A DNA stretch of 64,000 nt, taken from Amaurobius ferox. Taxonomy: Eukaryota; Arthropoda; Arachnida; Araneae; Amaurobiidae. The first letter of the stretch is position 1. The number at the start of each line of letters is the position of its first letter. Shown here in pieces: positions 51,666 to 62,950 of the stretch. Location: positions 111,095,695 to 111,159,694 of the forward strand of contig OX578146.1 of the NCBI GenBank assembly GCA_951213105.1, written 5' to 3'. Position numbers and translations under genes: made by a program. The notes under the pieces are model-generated. The model saw only the letters and a list, made by a program, of their open reading frames with translations, had not been told where the DNA came from and ran no database searches.

Positions 51666-53006
51666 ATAAAAATTCTGATGTAAGCAGCACAGCACTTTTC
51701 CGAAAGACTCAAATTCATTTTTTTTCCCTTTTTCTCACAATTCATTAAATTGGGTTGGGATCATTTTTTAAGAAGATTGATCTCAGGCTGCACAAGATTA
51801 AAATAGTGTTGCAAACGTGTAATATTCTCTCACTGGTGTTCTCCGTCTTGTCTTTCGTCTCTATCGTGAACCAACCGGTGGCATCGGAGTGTTTTCTCCA
51901 GAAGACTGTACGAGCTGTCGAGTCAGAAAACGGGTTGCCAGATTTGTTGATTTATCACCAATTTGGCGACTTCCGGAATGTTTCAGAAACTCCACGAAAT
52001 AACCATTAGCCTAGGCCCTAGGAGATATTAGATAAATATGGAGATTTCTTTTGAGAGATTTCCAGAAGTTTTTATAGAGAGACTATCACTCCGTTGGAGT
52101 TCAGTTGACGAGTTGATATATACAAGTTACATTGAACTGTGATTTTTGTCAATGTTTTGAGAATAGTAGCGGTTGTTTTGTGAAATTACTTTCGTCAAGA
52201 TTCTGTGAATTATATTGCTTATTCTGTGAAATTAGTGGAGCTAATTAAGTGCTGTTTGATTATATACTGTTCCTGTTTACTTTGTGCTTGTGAGTAAACG
52301 TAAGTTATCCAGAAACTTGGACTCGTTCTTGTATCCTGAGTATACACCCACGATTCTAGAAGATACGTTTCGTAGCAATAGCTAAGTAGATACTCATTGA
52401 ACCCATCTAGAAACAATGGGAGAGCAATCTTATCTTTGAATACGTCCTCTTTAGGTCGGTTCTGTGAATATGAAGTATCGAAAATGGATAATACGCGTTC
52501 TATCAGTGGCAAAACACTTATATTTTCCTAAATAATTGGCGATGCACTTGTATTTGCTATTTCATTAGGTGAGAAGGGGGTCTCCAAGGATGGATTTAAG
52601 ACCTCAAACAAGTAAAATCTTCTGGGCATATAGGTAAGCTATAAGAGAAGTAGGCACAATTCCTAGAGACAATAAATCATTTTGATACTAACATAATCGT
52701 AAGGAGAGTTAATGCATTAATTTTTATATGAAAATAAGTTCTACAAGGGTTTTAAAAAAGAAATGGTGGAAATCTGATCTCACGCACCTATATTCCTCTC
52801 GTTTTAGAACGGAAAACAAATTTTAACGAAAATATTAGCTGCAATTTAATCCTTTTTTTTACTATCTTCAGTAGTATAGTGCTGTTTAACTCGGAGAGGT
52901 TTAACTTTTATAAATTACAAAGTCATAGCAGCGCTCCTAAAGACGAGCTTTTTCTAAACTAATTCTATCTATAAATATGTCGATGTCAGTGGTATGTGAA
53001 GAGTGG

Positions 53007-53231
53007 CCGATGTGGTGGCCGAGCGGTCAAAGAGGCAGGCGTTTCCTCGTGATGGCTCGGCTGCCAGATTGCGGGTTCGAGTCCCGCCTGCGGGCATGGA
53101 TGTTGTGATGTCTTATTGGGGCAGAAGTCAGACTTCTACCTTCGGGTGCCCCGGGTCTTTGACTAAACAGAAGCAGTGCACACATTCTTCCTTAATAAAT
53201 ATGTTAGGGACACGACACCACCACCACCACC
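53007..53231 (+). mobile_element. tRNA-derived SINE with perfect 13-bp target duplication
   Basis: The head looks like a class II tRNA (Leu/Ser type): box A GTGGCCGAGCGGTCAAAGAG and box B GGGTTCGAGTCCCGCC, both internal RNA polymerase III promoter elements. The body runs on for about 120 bp and ends in a (CAC)n tail. ATGTGAAGAGTGG occurs at 52994-53006 and again at 53232-53244, a perfect target-site duplication, so the insertion borders are exact and the insertion is fairly young. The short open frame across it is not a gene. Confidence 0.9.
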
Positions 53232-53379
53232 ATGTGAAGAGTGGTTTGAAGGAAGCGACGGGAGGCTGTGGTTCGCCCTGAGTGAATGGACATTGCATTT
53301 ATTTATTGGTGCAAAAATTTTACATTAGTATTGTTTTTTCCTTTTTTTCAAACGTCCATTCCTAAGGATCCGCTATAGA

Positions 53380-53695
53380 TAGAGCTTTGATGATGACTCA
53401 TATGGATGAAGTGACTAATGGACTAATATGACTAATGGACTAATATGACTAATATGCCTAATGGACTAATATGACTAATATGCATCAAACTCCGCAGGTG
53501 GTAAAGGAATACACTAAGAATTTCAACTTTCGGTCCTTTTTCCATTTTCGGTTCAAAAGTTTTCCTTGAAACATCTATTTATTTTTAGAACCGGCTAGAA
53601 GTAGAGATTGATGATGACTGATATAGATCAAGTATCAAATTCTGGAGGGGATAGGGACCACACTGAGGATTTCCAATTCCGGTTAGGAAAATATC
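53380..53695. repeat. Diverged tandem repeat, also present at 62.5 kb
   Basis: Modules with CTTGAAACATCTATTT ... GATGATGACTGATAT ... TCAAATTCT recur here and three times at 62546-62950. A short ACTAATATGACTAATGG expansion sits at 53415-53482. Confidence 0.65.
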
Positions 53696-55779
53696 CCATC
53701 CGGTTACTCTGGAAATTTGTATGACTGTACGAAAAAAGTGTGAAAAAGAATATAAAAATGTTTAATAGTTCCATAGAAAATGAAGTGTACGCTCCACTTA
53801 CCACCACACGAAGGCTCCTTCAAAAATTTATTGTTTTGTACAACCGGGAATTTCAATTACCTAGGCTGCTGTTATAGAATTACAAATAATAAAACTTGCT
53901 AAATGTCGGTAAACTTTTTATTAGCAGTGATTCTAAATAATGACAGTGATCTGTAGATTTCCCAGAACAGTTTGACAAAAGTTCTAAATTATTTTATTAC
54001 ATTTCGTGAATTATTAATAGTCGTTAATTAGTCAATAATTAATAATAATTGATACGTTTATATTAGTTGTCATTAATTAATAATTAACGTCTGAAAACTA
54101 AGTTAGCCAACAGCTTATAAATGTTGAATAAGTTATCAACAGGTTTCAAAAGAAAAAGTAAGACTCCTCTAGTAAGTCTCTTTGGTCAGAATGAATCAAA
54201 GAGCATCAATACCAACGAAGGTAAGAACGCACTTACCGTCATTGGTTTCATAAAACGAAACTGGCCCGTTTTTTATCTCAGTGTTAACTGCAGTTTGTCA
54301 AGTGTATCTTGACAAAAATATTCCTTTGCCTTTGAAATTGGTGTATATTTTATTCAACCTTTATATGGTGCTGTATAAGGATATATTCATATGAACGAAG
54401 TATTTATATGATTACTATTTATACTGCTGTCTAATGAAATTTTAAAATTACGAAAATTGGCATAACTTATCGGTGTGAATGTTGCCATGACACTAATTCT
54501 GCCAAATCTAAATTTTTATTTATTTATTTTATAGCCGACAGAACATAGATTTCTTTATTTCAACGGCAGATTGAAATATTCTTTAGTTAAACCCAAACAT
54601 TCCCTACAGAGTATGAGAATGCGAAAAATTAAGAGTGATATTTGCACTGGTTATATGAACCAATAATATAATAAAATTATATTCTATATGAATAATGTAT
54701 TTGTATAATTGCAGAATCGTTGTCTGCCCAAACGATATCATGGGTTTAAATATAGGTACATATCAGATGTTAAAGTCATTCTGACTAGGAACTTCTCATC
54801 CAGAACACATTGCGATTGGAATTACAGAATGGATTATAAATTGTAAAATAAATCCAGAAAGTTATGCCGAACAAGGCCCTGACTACGGCGAAGCGTACTG
54901 CACACATTGAACTAAAAATATACTGTGTAAATATGCTTAAAATTTTGCCAATGTTAATTTTGCTATTTTTTTTTTAATTTTAAAATATTATGTATAGTTT
55001 GTCTACAGTTTTGTAGAGCTACACCAGTTGCGTCTTGACCTGTTAAATATGTATGTAACCCGCGAATCCAACATTTTGTTTAATTACACATTTTGAACAT
55101 ATTATAATGTTTGTAAAATTAATTCCAGGTTTTAACATTTAATTAGTTTTTTTTTAATTTATTTTTAAAACATTTTTTATTTGCTAGTTGGGGTTCTTTC
55201 ATCCAATGGCTAATTTTTTCTTATCGGTCACGTTTTAAGTGGTAACTTTATCAGGCACAGCAAACGATAGATACGCACGCTGCGAGGGCATATGAAATCT
55301 GATAAAGATAAATGCTCACCTAATTTACAAACAGGAAGATTATATTCTAGCTGGTACTGTGCCCCCAAAGGAAGAGTTTAGAATACTCTGAAATTTTTAT
55401 GAAGATCTGAAATGTTAGAAAATATTTTAAAATTATTCAGCATCAGCATACACTAGTATTTAAGCCTGTCAAATGCAGGGGAAATAACACTTTAAAAAAA
55501 TTAAATTTCAACTGTTTTAATAATTTATTTCACAATGTATGGTGTGAAAATAGTTGAACCCACTTGAAAAATTGCCCAGTTAGGTTCTACCCTGTGGTCG
55601 AATTTTAGCTTCTTATATTCCAGATGGAAAACTTAGAAGCTTTCAGTGAGACCCCTCTCCTATTCTCTCCATTCCGGGAGAAAAATCGAAAATCCAGTTC
55701 TGTTAAGTTCGGTTCAGTGATCGATACTATAAGTTTGCAAAGATTCAGTCCTTTATGCCACCGGAGGGCTGGTTGAAGG

Positions 55780-56750
55780 TCTTCTCTTTTGACCCAGACC
55801 GTCCGACTTACCCGAAGGTGTAAGTTTGGACGGCCTGGTAAGTGGCACCCAATGTAGGCCGTGGGGCCGGTATCCACAGGGACCGTACCCTCATTTCCCT
55901 ACCACCAAGATTTGGAAAGATCTTATGACCCACATATTTGGAAAGATCTTATGACCCACATATTTGGAAAGATCTTATGACCCACATATTTGGAAAGATC
56001 TTATGACCCACATATTTGGAAAGATCTTATGACCCACATATTTGGAAAGATCTTATGACCCACATATTTGGAAAGATCTTATGACCCACATATTTGGAAA
56101 GATCTTATGACCCACATATTTGGAAAGATCTTATGACCCACATATTTGGAAAGATCTTATGACCCACATATTTGGAAAGATCTTATGACCCACATATTTG
56201 GAAAGATCTTATGACCCACATATTTGGAAAGATCTTATGACCCACATATTTGGAAAGATCTTATGACCCACATATTTGGAAAGATCTTATGACCCACATA
56301 TTTGGAAAGATCTTATGACCCACATATTTGGAAAGATCTTATGACCCACATATTTGGAAAGATCTTATGACCCACATATTTGGAAAGATCTTATGACCCA
56401 CATATTTGGAAAGATCTTATGACCCACATATTTGGAAAGATCTTATGACCCACATATTTGGAAAGATCTTATGACCCACATATTTGGAAAGATCTTATGA
56501 CCCACATATTTGGAAAGATCTTATGACCCACATATTTGGAAAGATCTTATGACCCACATATTTGGAAAGATCTTATGACCCACATATTTGGAAAGATCTT
56601 ATGACCCACATATTTGGAAAGATCTTATGACCCACATATTTGGAAAGATCTTATGACCCACATATTTAACGTGTGCGTGCTCCGCAGAGCCGGGAATCGA
56701 ACTCGGATCTTACGAGCGCAAACCCCACGCACCAAGCTGTCCCACCCTAG
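55780..56750 (-). mobile_element. tRNA-derived SINE, second family, split by an internal array
   Basis: On the minus strand the head (about 56750-56680) carries CAGCTTGGTGCGTGGGGTTT and box B CCGAGTTCGATTCCCGGC. The tail (55905-55780) carries GGGTGCCACTTACCAGGCCG, matching the copy at 46.8-47.1 kb. Between them, in place of a single ~27-bp segment of the other copy, sit 29 copies of a 26-bp unit. Apart from that array the SINE is the normal length. Confidence 0.8.
55914..56667. repeat. 26-bp minisatellite, 29 copies, grown inside a SINE
   Basis: The unit is GGAAAGATCTTATGACCCAC followed by ATATTT; 754 bp is exactly 29 x 26. I see no differences between copies. Every unit contains the palindrome AAGATCTT. 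In the related SINE at 46.9 kb (read inversely) the matching single segment is CGGAAGGAGTTACTCACCCA followed by CGTGTTT, so the array is an expansion of SINE sequence. Confidence 0.96.
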
Positions 56751-58489
56751 GCTGGCTGTGGGATCTGGAAAGACTAAAAAACCCTTAAATCTCCTCCCTG
56801 AGAAAGCCGAATTTTTTACTCTCTAAATTTTGTTGCTTCTGGCAGGTAGGCCAGGCCATATGCAGACAATGAAAATCACTCAAATAAAGATTAGGAAGAA
56901 AGTAATTAATTCGTGGAACTGCAGGACTATGGAAAGTCTAAAATGAAAAGTGCGAAAATATTTTTAACTTGTTATCCGAACTACTTTCTGTTCATTCGTA
57001 TGGTCGCTTAATGAGATTATGTCTGTAGTTTGAAATTTGCTCCGGAAAATGAAAAATATCTTTAAAAAATTGTGTCGTTTAATAGAGGTGGTCGTCAAAA
57101 GGGGTTTCACAGAATTTTGTTTCCTTTAAATGATTTTATTTTTGACACGCCCGGTTTATAATAAAATAAAAAAAAAACAGGCAAAATGGAATATTTCGTT
57201 AAATAAATTCTACTGCATAACAATATTTTGTAAAAGATACATCTGTACAAAAAAACATTGTTCCAAGAATATGTAACAATATTTTCGATGTAAAAGAACA
57301 TTGTCTCTTTAAATATCTGTTTCATCTTTTAAAATGAATTTATTTATAGTCTTGCCTCATTTTTTCAAAAGTCAAAACAAATATCTCCACCCTCCCTTAA
57401 TACTTCCCCAAACGAGAGGACAAAATCATTCTCTTATCCGCCCACTCTCTTATGATTTCAGTATCTTTATTTTAGTCACAAAACCGGCTGGTAGATGTCG
57501 TGGTTGCATGAATCCAAATATCTTTATTTTCTTTGGAATAATATCACATTGAAAGGGAAGGAAACTGTCAGGGAAAAAAAATGATATATTTCTCCCAATG
57601 ACATCGACAGATGCACAATTTTCAGAGCTAACGCTTTCAAAGCATTGTCATACTCAGTTTTATTTTTATGGTGTATGCGTTCACAATTCTGCCATGTTAT
57701 TTTGGTTGCGTTTTGCGTATTTCATCCCGATGATGAAATTTCATTTGTTCTAAGTACCAGAAATATTAATAAACAAAAACATTTATAATATTTTCTCTAA
57801 AGAATATATTTCTTCTAATTGACTCTGTCACTTTATAATATTTGATTCCATATTATGATTATTGCGCGGTTATATTTTATACACGCTTTATCCCACGTTT
57901 AGAGGAAATTTGATATTCATAACATGTATTTACAAACGAAGCAATGGTATAACATGTATTAAGCGCAATTAAGTGACGTTTAAGTGGCCCAAAATATAGG
58001 GGCCCATAGTGAGATGGGATGTTTGCAACGTTTAGAACACAACAAATTTTTCTCTAAAATTTTATTGAAAAAGAAAAGCATTTTATTATTATTATAGCAA
58101 TTATACGTATTATGTAAGTTATGACTAATTAAAATGACTTTTATGGTAAATACGAAAATAATTTTATACAAAATATCCATCAATTGTTAAATGCAAATAA
58201 AAATGAGTTTGAAAAACGTGGGGTCCTATTAAGTGTGAGGTGGGATCCCAGACGAAACCAAATACGAGCACGTGCGTTTATTGATGGCTTCACTCCACAG
58301 CGAAGAATAACAAACGAAGTAAATGATCTCAGGTTCTAACGATATTTTGATGGAAGCTGATGCAGTAAATAGTCTCTCAAAGTATTTTTATATATCTCTA
58401 TATAATTTGTATAATATGATATAGCGTCAATTATCGTTTGCCAAATGGTAACAAGTTTAGCCTTAATTACATTTGTAAAGAACTTTGTT

Positions 58490-58575
58490 GCCCCAACCGG
58501 GAATCGAACCCTGGATCTTCGAACTGGTCAGCTGACGAGCTACTGATACGAAATTGCAAACTCCTATTATCGAAG
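58490..58575 (-). mobile_element. tRNA-like SINE head (third type)
   Basis: On the minus strand: TCAGTAGCTCGTCAGCTGAC (box A-like) and CCAGGGTTCGATTCCCGGTT (box B), about 30 bp apart, followed by GGGGCAACAAAGTTC. The layout fits a tRNA-derived SINE head. A real tRNA is unlikely: the 5' arm GCAATTT cannot pair properly with the 3' side. Confidence 0.55.
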
Positions 58576-58856
58576 TGGGCTCTGCACATTGTTTAAAATA
58601 TGAAAGTAAAGGAAAACTCTTACTCCATGGTTTAAAAGCTTCATCAAAAGTATCCATCCAAGTTAGAGAGCCATTTTATCTCTATAGTTATGTTATATCT
58701 CAAATATTTACCATTTATTTTTTTCAGACTTTTGCTCAACAATGCAATTACTTATTATTATTTGATCTGAAGTTAAAGTAATTTAAATAAGTATATGGTT
58801 TACGTTTGCTTAGAGAGAGACTCGTACAAAATAATAATTCCGTATTTCCTTGTGTA

Positions 58857-59300
58857 CAGGGTGATTAAAAGAAGATGGGCCAAACTTTACGATACACACC
58901 AAACCAAGCATTTTTCGTCATAGTTTACAGGGTCGGGAATGAAACGTAAAGGCGCCAATGGGCGCTTAATGGTGAAACCGACGAGGTAAGGCGAAAACAC
59001 AAAAATGACTTAGAAGTTATAAAATGACATTTAATAAAGAATAATTACAGTACTGGCTCAAAAGAGCGACCGCCAACCTGGATGCACGTCTCACAGCGGC
59101 GATGGGGGGATTGGCGAACTCTTTCGAACAGACCAGGCATGTCGCGCACTTTGGCAGTATCGGCCGAAATTCTGGTATTCTTCTCCGTACAGTCATTGTG
59201 CCTCTCTGCCATTCCCATTTGCAGCTCCATAGATGAAATGCATATAGGCTCTTTCCCTATTTGTAAATTCCTCCATCGTCTCAGAAGTTGGAGTTGCAAA
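58857..59300 (-). pseudogene. Transposase C-terminal remnant with possible inverted-repeat end
   Basis: A minus-strand frame of 84 codons (59299-59045) ends MPGLFERVRQSPHRRCETCI followed by QVGGRSFEPVL and a stop. The pattern 'R...RC..CI..GG..FE.(V)L-stop' is the common C-terminus of IS630/Tc1-related transposases of arthropods (family knowledge). About 160 bp beyond the stop lies ACAGGGTGATTAAAAGAAGA (58857), a plausible transposon end. The other end and catalytic domain were not found. Upstream frames (FATPTSETMEEFTNRE) are frameshifted. Confidence 0.4.
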
Positions 59301-59702
59301 TAACTGCTGAAAACTGATAAGGCTGTACATTCGGCGTTACAAAAATTTGCATAAGGGTTCTTCTTCTTCCCCAGATGAAATTTGCATACGTGGTTTTCTT
59401 CTTAGGAGTGCAAGTGCTCTACCTCCATTCTGATGATGACTGTGAGACAAACAGAACTCAATGCTGTGGAATATTAATGTGTGAAAGAATCGAATGGAGA
59501 CTCACACTCCGCAGATTGGGCAGTATATTGTCGATAAATACTGAGCATTAAAAGACACTAGAGCGCAGATGCTCTGTGTGAGTATAGCTAGTTTGGAAAT
59601 CATTTTCATTTAATTAACTATGGCTGAGGAAAATTGAAGTAAAGCTAATGGAACTTCAGAACGAAGCAGCGAAAAATAAATTAAAGAGAATACTAAAAAA
59701 AA

Positions 59703-60732
59703 TTTGATGTGGGCAGCACATGACTTTAGTTATATAATGCAATGAATTTACTTCTTTTACAGTAAAAAAAGGGTTATTGTTATGGTAGTTACTTATATTC
59801 TTTCTAAGATATTGAATTTTCATCAATTAGTTGTCAGTATCATTGATTTAGCGTCATTTTTATCCATTTCGCAAGATTTTTCATTAATTTGACAATATTT
59901 AAAAAAGTCGCCAAGTAGGCGACATTCCGCCAAATTTGTCTCCGAAATCTCTACAAGTGTTATGGATTGAGAAATAAGTTATTCTTATAGCAAATAAATG
60001 ACTATTGGCGTTCAAATATAAAAATATTACTCAAAGTATCTTCTTTCATGAATGGAATGAGCTAGATCCACGAGGATGATGTCACCAAATTTTGAACTTG
60101 TTTATCAACAGTTAATATTTTTTTTAATTTATGGGATTTTTTGATAAATTTATTTGAAAAATGTGCAATATCTCGAGAACGGTTCGTGCTAGCGTTCTAA
60201 GATTATGTCAATCGTTTTCTAAAGAAAAATTACATAAGAAATGCCTATTTGCGCAACTTTATTAACAGTTTTGATTTTTTGATGGTTTTTCAAAATTTCA
60301 CTCGAAAATCTAGGGGGATTCTGAACATTCCATTGTGATGAAAAACAATAGACTTCCAGTATTCATGGATTGTAATTTTTATACAAAATTTCATTCGAAT
60401 TGCACCATTCGTTCGTGAAATATCGTCTCCACAGACTCACTGACACACTCACACACATACACATACTTTCACACACACACACACATACTTTCACACACAC
60501 ACACATACTTTCACACACACACACACATACTTTCACACACACACACACACTTTCACACACACACACATACACATACTTTCACACACACACACACATGCTT
60601 TCACACACACACACACATCACCTCATAAACGTTCGATTCGTGGTCAGAGATGCTGATTCGTGTCGAAAACTCGAATTCGACCCCGTCACAATACTTTTCT
60701 TATATATTATACTATGTATATAAAGACAGTAT
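59703..60732 (+). mobile_element. Dispersed repeat family D, second plus copy
   Basis: Starts TTTGATGTGGGCAGCACATG after an A-run and follows the 14.6-kb copy in order almost to its end, with 59886-59920 carrying the TTGGCGA palindrome in mutated form. The (CA)n zone is expanded into several blocks of TTTCACACACACACACATAC (60440-60620). Confidence 0.75.
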
Positions 60733-61345
60733 TTAAAAGTTTTTCGCATGTGAAAATGGCTTTCAAAAATAAAAACATTTTCTGAAATGCTTTTATGTTT
60801 GGGGGCAAAAAAAAAAACATTTTGACCCTCCAAATTTTAGTTTCGGGAAAACTAAATTTTGGGGAAAATTTTAGGTCCTTAAAGTAAAAGCATGTTCTTT
60901 GCTTTTATTTTTGGGGCTAAAAGTAATTTTTTTTAGGGGGGGGGGGGACTTTTACATGTTTAGTTTAAGGGACTAAAATTCCAAGTTATGCTGCTGAAAT
61001 GAAGTCCAATTAAAAGCTACATCTATACAAGTTGTTTTATATTATCTATCGTAGACTCCGTTGCAAAGCAGATTAATTAATCTAAAACTTATTCAGGATA
61101 GTTTCATTTCTTAATTTTTGACTGCTACTTTTGTAAAATATAGATTTCGGTATTTCTTCAGCCGAGTTAATAAATACAATTTTTAACATGCAATAAAATT
61201 CGCTCTAACTGCTGCATAAATTAGAAGTAGAAATACTGCACTCATTATGAAAAACGTTTATATTTATTTATACTTTTACGTTTGTATTTATTTAAAGTGT
61301 TGAAATATACACCCACAAATTATGACAATATTATATCTTAATATA

Positions 61346-62234
61346 TCTCACATAATAAAATAATATGTTTCTCTCTCTCTCTTTCTCTGTGTGTGTGTCC
61401 TGTCACGGAAAAAAAGGAAAGTTTCGGACAGCCACAAAATTTAGTACAGAGTCAGCTAAACTCCCGATACAACAGGTCTCGTCAAGTTTTTCTCTTTTTT
61501 AAATTTGAATTATCTTAAAATGTATGAAATATTAAAGATGATAGCATCCATTTTCGGCCAATTCGTTTTATCTATTGGCGGAAAATACCTATTTTAATTC
61601 TAGTAATATATTTTTATATATTGTAACTGCTGCAGGTAATCTTTTCTGCGCTCATGTTCCAGATGCAGATGATCTGCGAACGATACTTCATGATTTCTGT
61701 ATAGACATGAATTAAAATAAAATTTGCGATTTTCTAAATTCGTAAATTCTAATGATAAATTTTCAATTTTTGGAACGCACTTTAAAATTATAAGTGTACT
61801 CTGAAAATTTTGCCTTACATCAGATGAAAACTCGCTAAGATAACAATTAATTTGTCGAATTTAAATTCTGGGGTAAAGAGACTAATTTTCTTTCTTGTGA
61901 CTTCGAGTATTTAAATTTATTAGTGTTCATTTTCAGCAATCTAAAAGTCTAACTTCCTAAATTAACCCATTAGTGCCTAGCGTCCTATCCAGTATAATGG
62001 GACGCTAGGCACTAATGGGATAACTTCCTCTAAAAGTCTATAGCATATAAAATATTTTTGTGTCGTTCTGCCAACAATCGTCGAACCAGATATATGTGCG
62101 CATACATGTGCGCATAAAAATTGCAGAACGCTTATTTAGGGCGTATCAAAAGAGAGAGTATCAACTGCGGATCTGTAATATTTACGTAGTGAGTGCGTAT
62201 TTAGGAACTGGCCAACGCTAGGTACATTTTCTAG
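61346..62234 (+). mobile_element. Second Helitron-like non-autonomous element
   Basis: Starts TCTCACATAATAAAATAATA followed by a (CT)n/(GT)n tract, and shares CACAAAATTTAGTACAGAG-type sequence with the element at 30.4 kb (ATAAAATTTAGTACAGAG). It ends GGCCAACGCTAGGTACATTT followed by TCTAG, a decayed version of the same hairpin end. The flanks are again A and T. A short palindrome is nested inside at 61966-62019. Confidence 0.5.
61963..62022. mobile_element. Tiny palindrome, possible piggyBac-like MITE
   Basis: CCCATTAGTGCCTAGCGTCC (61966-61985) pairs perfectly with 62000-62019 around a loop of about 14 bases. The left flank TTAA touches CCC; the right side is GGGATAA. Ends starting CCC next to TTAA suggest a piggyBac-type miniature element; this is inference. 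Confidence 0.45.
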
Positions 62235-62545
62235 TAATATATAATTCCGTCATTCCATATAGTAATATATAACTCTGTCATCCTAAATAGTAATATATAA
62301 TTTTGCCATCCCAGTCACTGTTTCCTTTAAAAAAATATCTTGAAGATTATGTGTTGTATAATGACATATATGTTATTTGCTATTGTTAATATAGCCATAA
62401 TTTGTGGGTTTATGTTTCAGCATTTTAAATGAAAATAAGCGTATAGAGTTCCACATCTGTTCTTTCATGGTTTTGGTTTTAAAGGAAACATAAACCGATT
62501 TTTAACAATACGTTCAGAATTTTTGTTCTAATATATATCAAAAAT

Positions 62546-62950
62546 TTTCGTTTTCTTTGAAACATCTATTTCTTAGAATTGGCTATGTATGGAGCTTAGA
62601 TGATAACTGCTATGAATTCAGCATCAAGTTTTTAAGGGGTTGGGGAATTCACTAAAATCCTTTTCTTCTGGTTCTAAAAAATTTCTTGAAAGATCAATTT
62701 TTAATCGGCAATAGATAAACCTTAAATGATGACTGATATAAATGCAGCATCAAATTCTTGCAAGGGTCGGAGTCTCACTAAAGATTTACACTTCCGGTTT
62801 TAGAGATGTCATTTCTGATTAAAAAAATTTAATTTTCCTTGTAACATATATTTCTCAGGATTAAGTAGAGCTTAGATGATGGCAGATATGGATTCAGCCT
62901 CACATTTAAGCAACAGTAGGAAGAGTTCACCAAAAATTTACATATTCGAT
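62546..62950. repeat. Diverged ~125-150-bp tandem repeat, 3 copies
   Basis: Same module as at 53.4-53.7 kb: GAAACATCTATTTCTTAGAA ... TTAGATGATAACTGC ... ATTCAGCATCAAG, and two further copies. Noncoding. Confidence 0.65.

Noticed and set aside
53010..53100. Functional tRNA-Leu/Ser gene
   Set aside because: Boxes A and B are good, but the sequence runs into a SINE body with target duplications and lacks proper acceptor pairing.
55905..56667. CRISPR array
   Set aside because: Units of 26 bp are directly adjacent with no spacers; it is a simple tandem array in a eukaryotic genome.
60363..60723. Frames of His-Thr and Cys-Val repeats
   Set aside because: They come from (CA)n blocks inside a family D repeat.
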